NCBI GenBank assembly: GCA_016719485.1
Contig: JADJZB010000031.1
Location: 124,001-188,000, forward strand
DNA from: Holophagales bacterium
GTDB taxonomy: Bacteria; Acidobacteriota; Thermoanaerobaculia; UBA5066
Reading direction: 5' to 3'
DNA: 64,000 bases
The notes beneath the pieces were generated by a model. It did not search any database. It was not told the origin of the DNA and saw only the letters and a program-made list of their open reading frames with translations. Of the stretch, positions 59,515 to 64,000 are shown piece by piece; position 1 is the stretch's first letter, and each line of letters starts with the position of its first letter. A program made the translations under genes and the position numbers.

Positions 59515-60228
59515 TCAGTCGAAGACCTTCTCGACCTCCTGGTAGCGGGTGTGGAGAAGGTCGACGGCGACCCGGATCGCCTTTTCGTCTTTTCCCTCGA
59601 GCGAGGCGACGGCCGCATCGACTGCCGTGGCGAGCTGAGCCCGCGCGGCGACGAACGTCTCCTCTTTCGCCTTCAGCCGTTCCGGCAGGGTCGCGGCCGA
59701 GAGCGGTCCCATCTTCTCCTTCAGCGTCCTCACCGACTGCGACACGCCCTCGAGGGCGAACGGGTCGAGCTGGCGGTGGTAGAGAACGTAGAGAGTCGCG
59801 TGAAACGCCTCGAGCTCCTTCAGGACCGGCCGGATGATCCGGACCATCCTCTCGAACTGGGAGTGGAGGTTCTCAGCCGCGCCGAGAAGGGCCGGGCCGT
59901 CCTTCTTTCCCGCCGCGACGGCGTACTCGCCCGCGATCGCCGTGAGGCGGGACACGCCCGCATCCCACGCCGATTTCTTGTCGCGCAGGATCCCGGGCAG
60001 CTCGGCCTTGACGATCGCCTCGACCCCGGAGCTCACTTTCGGCGCGAGCGCGACGAGGGCGTCGACGTCCTTCTTCGGCCACGCGTCGTGCCAGAGCGGA
60101 TAGACGACCTCATGAAACGCCGACAACGCAGGGACTCGCGCCTCCACGTCCGCGTCGACCGTGGTCGCGAAGGCCGGGACGGACAGGACGAGCACAGCGA
60201 GGACGAGAACGGGAAGAGCTCTTTTCAT
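59515..60228 (-). CDS. Exported helical protein of unknown function
   Basis: A 237-residue protein from ATG 60228 with a signal peptide (KRALPVLVLAVLVLSVPAFA). The mature part is almost entirely predicted alpha-helix with regular heptads (FHEVVYPLWHDAWPKKDVDA, GAAENLHSQFERMVRIIRPV, FHATLYVLYHRQLDPFALEG, VAVDLLHTRYQEVEKVF). The several conserved-looking His and Tyr residues suggest a four-helix-bundle periplasmic protein. No CxxCH haem motif is present. It is convergent with the selenoprotein gene (25-bp gap) and divergent from the decarboxylase operon. Confidence 0.75.
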   Translation of the reverse strand: MKRALPVLVLAVLVLSVPAFATTVDADVEARVPALSAFHEVVYPLWHDAWPKKDVDALVALAPKVSSGVEAIVKAELPGILRDKKSAWDAGVSRLTAIAGEYAVAAGKKDGPALLGAAENLHSQFERMVRIIRPVLKELEAFHATLYVLYHRQLDPFALEGVSQSVRTLKEKMGPLSAATLPERLKAKEETFVAARAQLATAVDAAVASLEGKDEKAIRVAVDLLHTRYQEVEKVFD

Positions 60229-60453
60229 CGAATCGACTCCGGCCGGTGATGATACGCGCCGCGCGTCCCCGGAATCCGGACGGAAACGGTCCGGAAGCAG
60301 CACCGCCACCGCGTCGGCGCACCACGGACCGCCCGGAGGACGGAGGTCTCCGACGGGCGTTTCGAGCGACGCCGGTGATACGATGCCCAGTCGCTGGCCG
60401 CGTCCCCGGGCCGACCCGTCCGGGACTCGAAGCGCCGCCGCGCGGAGCCCCGC
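60229..60453. promoter_or_regulatory. Divergent region upstream of the decarboxylase operon
   Basis: The gap should hold promoters for the exported helical protein and for the decarboxylase operon. TACGAT (60379-60384, within GGTGATACGATG) is a possible -10 box 69 nt before the carboxyltransferase ATG. A related GGTGATGATACG lies near 60245. No -35 element or riboswitch-like structure is evident. Confidence 0.25.
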
Positions 60454-62004
60454 ATGAGCATCGAACACAAGATCCTCGAGCTCGCCCACCTTCGCGAGAC
60501 CGCCTATCTCGCGGGCGGCGAGAAGCGCATCCAGAAGCAGCACGACCAGGGCAAGTACACGGCCCGCGAGCGGATCGAGAAGCTCCTCGACGAGGGGAGC
60601 TTCGAGGAGTTCGACACGTTCGTGACCCACCGCTGCACCGACTTCGGCATGGAGAAGGACCAGCCGCTGACCGACGGCGTCATCACGGGCCACGGGACGA
60701 TTGGCGGACGCCTCGTCTTCGTCTTCAGCCAGGACTTCACGATCTTCGGCGGGAGCCTCTCGAAGGCCTTCGCAGAGAAGATCTGCAAGATCATGGACCT
60801 CGCCGTGAAGGTGGGTGCGCCCGTCATCGGCCTGAACGACTCGGGCGGCGCGCGGATCCAGGAAGGGGTCGACGCCCTCGCGGGCTACTCCGACATCTTC
60901 CTGCGCAACGTCCTCGCCTCCGGCGTGGTCCCGCAGATCAGCCTCGTCCTCGGCCCCTGCGCCGGGGGCGCGGTCTACAGCCCCGCCATCACCGACTTCG
61001 TCGCCATGACCCGCGGCACGAGCTACATGTTCCTGACGGGCCCCAAGGTCGTGAAGCAGGTGACGCGGGAGACGGTGACGACCGAGCAGCTGGGCGGCGC
61101 CGACGTCCACGCGTCCAAGAGCGGCGTCGCCCACTTCGTCGCCGAGAACGAGGACGAGGCGCTCGCCCTCGTTCGCCGGATGCTCGCGTACTTCCCACAG
61201 AACTACCAGGAGAAACCGCCGCTCGTGACGTGCGACGACCCCGTCGACCGCGCGGTCCCCGAGCTGAACGCGGTCCTTCCGGACAGCGCGAACCAGCCTT
61301 ACGACGTCAAGGAGGTCATCCGGGCGATCGTCGACTGCGGCGAGTTCCTCGAGGTGCACGAGGCGTGGGCCGCGAACCTCGTCGTCGGCTTCGCCCGCTT
61401 CAACGGCCGCTCCGTCGGCATCGTCGCGAACCAGCCGAAGGTCCTCGCCGGCGTCCTCGACAACGCGTCGTCCATCAAGGGCGCCCGCTTCGTCCGCTTC
61501 TGCGACGCCTTCAACATCCCGCTCGTGACCCTCGAGGACGTTCCGGGGTTCATGCCGGGCACGACGCAGGAGTACGGCGGCATCATCCGCAACGGCGCCA
61601 AGCTCCTCTTCGCCTTCGCCGAGGCGACGGTCCCCAAGGTCACCGTCATCCTTCGCAAGGCCTACGGCGGCGCCTACTGCGTCATGAGCTCCAAGCACCT
61701 GCGCGGCGACGTGAACTACGCCTGGCCGACGGCGGAGATCGCCGTCATGGGGCCCGACGGCGCGGTCGAGATCATCTACAAGAAGGAGCTCGACGCCGCC
61801 GAGGACGTCGCGGCGAAGGCCGCCGAGCTCAAGGAGAAGTACGCGACGCTCTTCGCGACACCCTACGCGGCGGCGAAGAAGGGCTACATCGACGACGTCA
61901 TCAAGCCGGCCACCACCCGGTTCCGGATCATCAAGGCCCTGGAGATGCTGGCGGGCAAGAACGACGCCAATCCCGCCCGCCGCCACACGAACATCCCCCT
62001 GTGA
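60454..62004 (+). CDS. mmdA: Acyl-CoA carboxyltransferase subunit of a Na+-translocating (methylmalonyl-CoA type) decarboxylase
   Basis: A 516-residue cytoplasmic protein, the usual length for biotin-dependent carboxyltransferase beta-type subunits (PccB/MmdA). Both crotonase-fold halves are present: GLNDSGGARIQEGVDAL and GPCAGGAVYSPAITDF (oxyanion holes of the N-half), and VTLEDVPGFMPGTTQEYGGI, KAYGGAYCVMSSKHLRGD (C-half). It moves the carboxyl group of an acyl-CoA to biotin. The following gamma-subunit, biotin-carrier and beta-subunit genes point to a sodium-pumping methylmalonyl-CoA decarboxylase. A role as propionyl-CoA carboxylase beta, or in both, cannot be excluded, because the same protein type serves both enzymes. 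Confidence 0.88.
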   Translation: MSIEHKILELAHLRETAYLAGGEKRIQKQHDQGKYTARERIEKLLDEGSFEEFDTFVTHRCTDFGMEKDQPLTDGVITGHGTIGGRLVFVFSQDFTIFGGSLSKAFAEKICKIMDLAVKVGAPVIGLNDSGGARIQEGVDALAGYSDIFLRNVLASGVVPQISLVLGPCAGGAVYSPAITDFVAMTRGTSYMFLTGPKVVKQVTRETVTTEQLGGADVHASKSGVAHFVAENEDEALALVRRMLAYFPQNYQEKPPLVTCDDPVDRAVPELNAVLPDSANQPYDVKEVIRAIVDCGEFLEVHEAWAANLVVGFARFNGRSVGIVANQPKVLAGVLDNASSIKGARFVRFCDAFNIPLVTLEDVPGFMPGTTQEYGGIIRNGAKLLFAFAEATVPKVTVILRKAYGGAYCVMSSKHLRGDVNYAWPTAEIAVMGPDGAVEIIYKKELDAAEDVAAKAAELKEKYATLFATPYAAAKKGYIDDVIKPATTRFRIIKALEMLAGKNDANPARRHTNIPL

Positions 62005-62013
62005 GGTGAGCTG

Positions 62014-62328
62014 ATGTCGCAGTGGGAAGCGTGGACCGTCACGGCTCTCGGCATGGCGGTCGTGTTCATCGGCCTGGTGGCGTGCATCGCGTTCATCCAG
62101 CTCTTCAGCCGCGTTTCGCGGAACATCCGGTGGGGTGAAGAGGGGCACGGCCACGGCACCGCCCCTGCGCCCGTGCCCGCCCCGGCGGCTCCCGACCTCG
62201 CCCCGTCCGAGCCGGTCCCCGCCGACGTCCTGGCGGTGATCACGGCGGTCCTGCAGGTGGAGCGGAAGCTCTACCTCAACAGGCCCGGCTCGCGCGTCAC
62301 CATCCGGCGCTCGACACCCCTTTCGTGA
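62014..62328 (+). CDS. Decarboxylase gamma/delta subunit (OadG family)
   Basis: A 104-residue protein with one N-terminal membrane helix (ALGMAVVFIGLVACIAFIQLF), whose GMxVVFxxL pattern is typical of OadG/MmdD. A His-rich patch (EEGHGHG) comes next, then an Ala/Pro-rich linker and a short C-terminal helix (ADVLAVITAVLQVERKLYLN) ending in SRVTIRR. The subunit anchors the carboxyltransferase and biotin carrier to the membrane beta subunit. GAGGTGAG 4 nt upstream serves as ribosome-binding site; the gap to mmdA is 9 nt. Confidence 0.88.
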   Translation: MSQWEAWTVTALGMAVVFIGLVACIAFIQLFSRVSRNIRWGEEGHGHGTAPAPVPAPAAPDLAPSEPVPADVLAVITAVLQVERKLYLNRPGSRVTIRRSTPLS

Positions 62329-62350
62329 ACCCGACCAGGAAGAGGATTCC

Positions 62351-62851
62351 ATGAGCCAGCACGTCCTTCGCATCGGAGGCCGGGAGTACCAGGCCGAGGT
62401 CAAGGAGCTCACCCCCGAGCACGCGACGATCGTCGTCGACGGCAAGGAGTACGCCGTCGACATCGTGCAGCTGGGCCGGCGGAAGATCACGGCGGAGGCG
62501 GGGCACGCCGCCCCCCCCTCGGCCCCCACGCCCGCTGCCGGGCCGAGGCCCGCGCCTGCGTCCGCACCGTCCGCCCCATCGGGCAGCGGCGTGAGACCCG
62601 CACCCCTCGCGCGCGGCGAGGGCGGCATCGTGGCGCCGATGCCCGGGCTCGTCCTCTCGATCCGCGCCAAGGAAGGGGACACCGTCGCGGCGGGCCAGAC
62701 CCTCCTCGTCATGGAGGCGATGAAGATGGAGAACGCCATCTCGTCGCCCTACGCCGGGACGGTCGCGAAGGTCTACGTCCGCGAGGGCGATTCCATCGGC
62801 GAGGGCGACCTGCTGGTCGAGGTGGCGCGTCCGAAGATGACGACGCTGTGA
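62351..62851 (+). CDS. Biotin carboxyl carrier subunit
   Basis: A 166-residue protein. The C-terminal biotinyl domain has VMEAMKMENAISSPYAGTV, with biotin-accepting Lys125 in EAMKMEN, preceded by IVAPMPGLVLSIRAKEGDTV. The N-terminal part (HVLRIGGREYQAEVKELTPE) is the small beta domain usual in such carriers, and a flexible Ala/Pro linker lies between (about 55-90). It carries CO2 from the carboxyltransferase to the membrane subunit. AGAGGA precedes the ATG. Confidence 0.92.
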   Translation: MSQHVLRIGGREYQAEVKELTPEHATIVVDGKEYAVDIVQLGRRKITAEAGHAAPPSAPTPAAGPRPAPASAPSAPSGSGVRPAPLARGEGGIVAPMPGLVLSIRAKEGDTVAAGQTLLVMEAMKMENAISSPYAGTVAKVYVREGDSIGEGDLLVEVARPKMTTL

Positions 62852-62861
62852 GGACCGGACG

Positions 62862-64000
62862 TTGAAGAGGCTCCGATTCCTCGCGATCGCTCTCCTGCTG
62901 CTCGCCGGTCCGGCCGCGTCCGCGGCCGGGCGGCCGACGTTCGGCGTCACGTTCGAGCCCGGCGCGACCTACCTGCGGATCCACAAGGGGACGCAGGACG
63001 ACGTGAAGAACGACTACATGGGACCCGGCGCGACCACGGGCGTCCTGCGCGACGCGCTCGAGCGGGAAGTCGGCACCTTCGTCACCGTCCACGCCGACGA
63101 CTTCGAGACCATCGTCCGCGTCGCCTCGTACGCCGACGGGAAGGCGCTCGCCGACGTGGACCACGTCGCGATCCCGGCGCTGAAGATCGGGTTCCTCCCC
63201 TTCAAGGTCGAGCCGGCCGGCACCTATTTCCGGATCGACAAGGGCCACGATCACGTCGACCCTCACACGCTCAAACGCGCCGCCAAGGGAAACCTCTACG
63301 ACGCTGGCGGCCAGCTCGCCGGGATCTACACCGTGATCACCGTCGGGAAGTCGGAGAGCCTCGGGTACGTCACCCAGTTCGAGCAGGGCTTCTTCGCCAA
63401 GGACGTGAAGACGGGCGACATCACGGGGTTCCTCGACCAGGTCGTCCAGGGGAGCGGTATCGCGAACCTGACGGTCGGCAACGTCGTCATGGTCCTGATC
63501 GGCCTGCTCTTCATCTACCTCGCGATCGCGAAGGACTACGAGCCGCTCCTGCTCGTGCCGATCGGCTTCGGGATCCTCGTCGGGAACATCCCGATGCCGC
63601 TCTCGATCTTCAACAGCGTCTCGCTGTACATGATCGACCCCGTCTCCCACGAGTACGTCTTCAACACGGGGGCAACAGCGTCCTCGGGATCATCTATTAC
63701 GGGGTCCGCGCAGGCGTCTTCCCTCCCCTGATCTTCCTCGGCATCGGGGCAATGACCGACTTCTCGGCGCTCCTCTCGAACCCGAAGAGCCTCCTCCTCG
63801 GAGCCGCGGCGCAGGTCGGCATCTTCCTGACGTTCATCGGCGCACTCTGGCTCGACTTCTCGCCCCAGAGCGCCGCGGCCATCGGGATCATCGGAGGGGC
63901 CGACGGCCCCACGGCCATCTTCACCGCGAGCCGGCTCGCGCCTGCCCTCATCGGTCCCATCGCCATCTCGGCCTACAGCTACATGGCGATGGTGCCGATC
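62862..64000 (+). CDS. Na+-translocating decarboxylase beta subunit (OadB/MmdB), frameshifted and cut by the window edge
   Basis: TTG 62862 opens with a signal peptide (KRLRFLAIALLLLAGPAASAA) and about 200 residues of exported domain before the OadB fold begins (LTVGNVVMVLIGLLFIYLAI, YEPLLLVPIGFGILVGNIPM). At 63668-63672 a run of five Gs lacks one base: the unshifted frame ends at 63731, while the -1 frame continues perfectly (NSVLGIIYYGVRAGVFPPLI, FLGIGAMTDFSALLSNPKS, IGIIGGADGPTAIFTASRL, SAYSYMAMVPI) to the end of the window. The Asp-containing GAMTDF and GGADGPT segments are those implicated in Na+ transport. The exported extension holds two similar blocks (FEPGATYLRIHKG, VEPAGTYFRIDKG). 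Confidence 0.85.

Noticed and set aside
59515..62739. A 1,074-codon minus-strand frame spanning the decarboxylase genes
   Set aside because: The real gene is the 237-residue exported protein starting at 60228; the upstream part is antisense to the carboxyltransferase, gamma-subunit and biotin-carrier genes.
1..64000. CRISPR arrays, tRNA/rRNA genes, integrases, transposases or prophage genes
   Set aside because: I looked for direct repeats with regular spacers, tRNA-like clover-leaf segments and recombinase motifs and found none that could be supported.

Overview
The window is GC-rich DNA (about 70% by eye) with nearly wall-to-wall coding. It is dominated by bacterial Hanks-type Ser/Thr protein kinases: about fifteen genes, thirteen of them kinase plus one membrane helix plus a long PD40/TolB-like beta-propeller region, and two with tetratricopeptide (TPR) C-termini. 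Such expansion, together with an ECF sigma operon, a SelW-type selenoprotein and a sodium-pumping decarboxylase, suggests an Acidobacteriota-like bacterium (Thermoanaerobaculia/Holophagae type). That placement is inference from gene content only. No rRNA, tRNA, CRISPR array or transposase gene was found.

Layout. 1-19660: an unbroken plus-strand train of one partial and seven complete kinase-PD40 genes; five of the seven junctions overlap by 4 nt and the other two have gaps of only 1-2 nt. 19701-21938: an unknown minus-strand gene and an exported amidohydrolase. 22046-26420: a kinase gene disrupted by a 1,651-bp duplication full of small deletions. 26650-28343: DUF1003 and AI-2E-family membrane proteins. 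28575-31145: a kinase-TPR gene. 31196-36220: NAD(P)-binding protein, lipocalin lipoprotein, PfkB sugar kinase, radical SAM protein and polytopic membrane protein. 36287-42985: a frameshifted kinase, an intact kinase, an outer-membrane barrel protein and a kinase truncated at its DFG motif. 43031-48801: a DUF6265 protein, then a kinase-TPR gene coupled to a kinase-PD40 gene. 48884-51578: M29-like aminopeptidase, exported 2H phosphoesterase and a membrane-anchored protein.

51599-58283 (minus strand) is one tightly overlapping operon in the order ECF sigma factor, anti-sigma/FecR-like membrane protein, ABC ATPase, ABC permease, ABC ATPase, ABC permease. It looks like a self-regulated export or envelope-stress module. 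58386-59489 holds a polytopic membrane protein and a 75-residue SelW/Rdx-type selenoprotein with an in-frame UGA and a SECIS-like hairpin, which a standard gene caller misses. 60454-64000 is a carboxyltransferase, gamma subunit, biotin carrier and beta subunit set for a sodium-translocating (methylmalonyl-CoA type) decarboxylase. Its beta gene carries a 1-nt deletion and runs off the window.

Two themes recur. First, a conserved promoter (TTGtGATTCC, then TCCGTAGAATCCGC) precedes five kinase loci; at four of them it lies only 9-12 nt before a start codon, so those mRNAs should be nearly leaderless. Second, several frames are broken by one-base deletions (about 37.2 kb, 63.67 kb and the 23.6-25.1 kb stretch). 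These are either real gene decay or unpolished assembly and need read-level checking before the genes are called pseudogenes.
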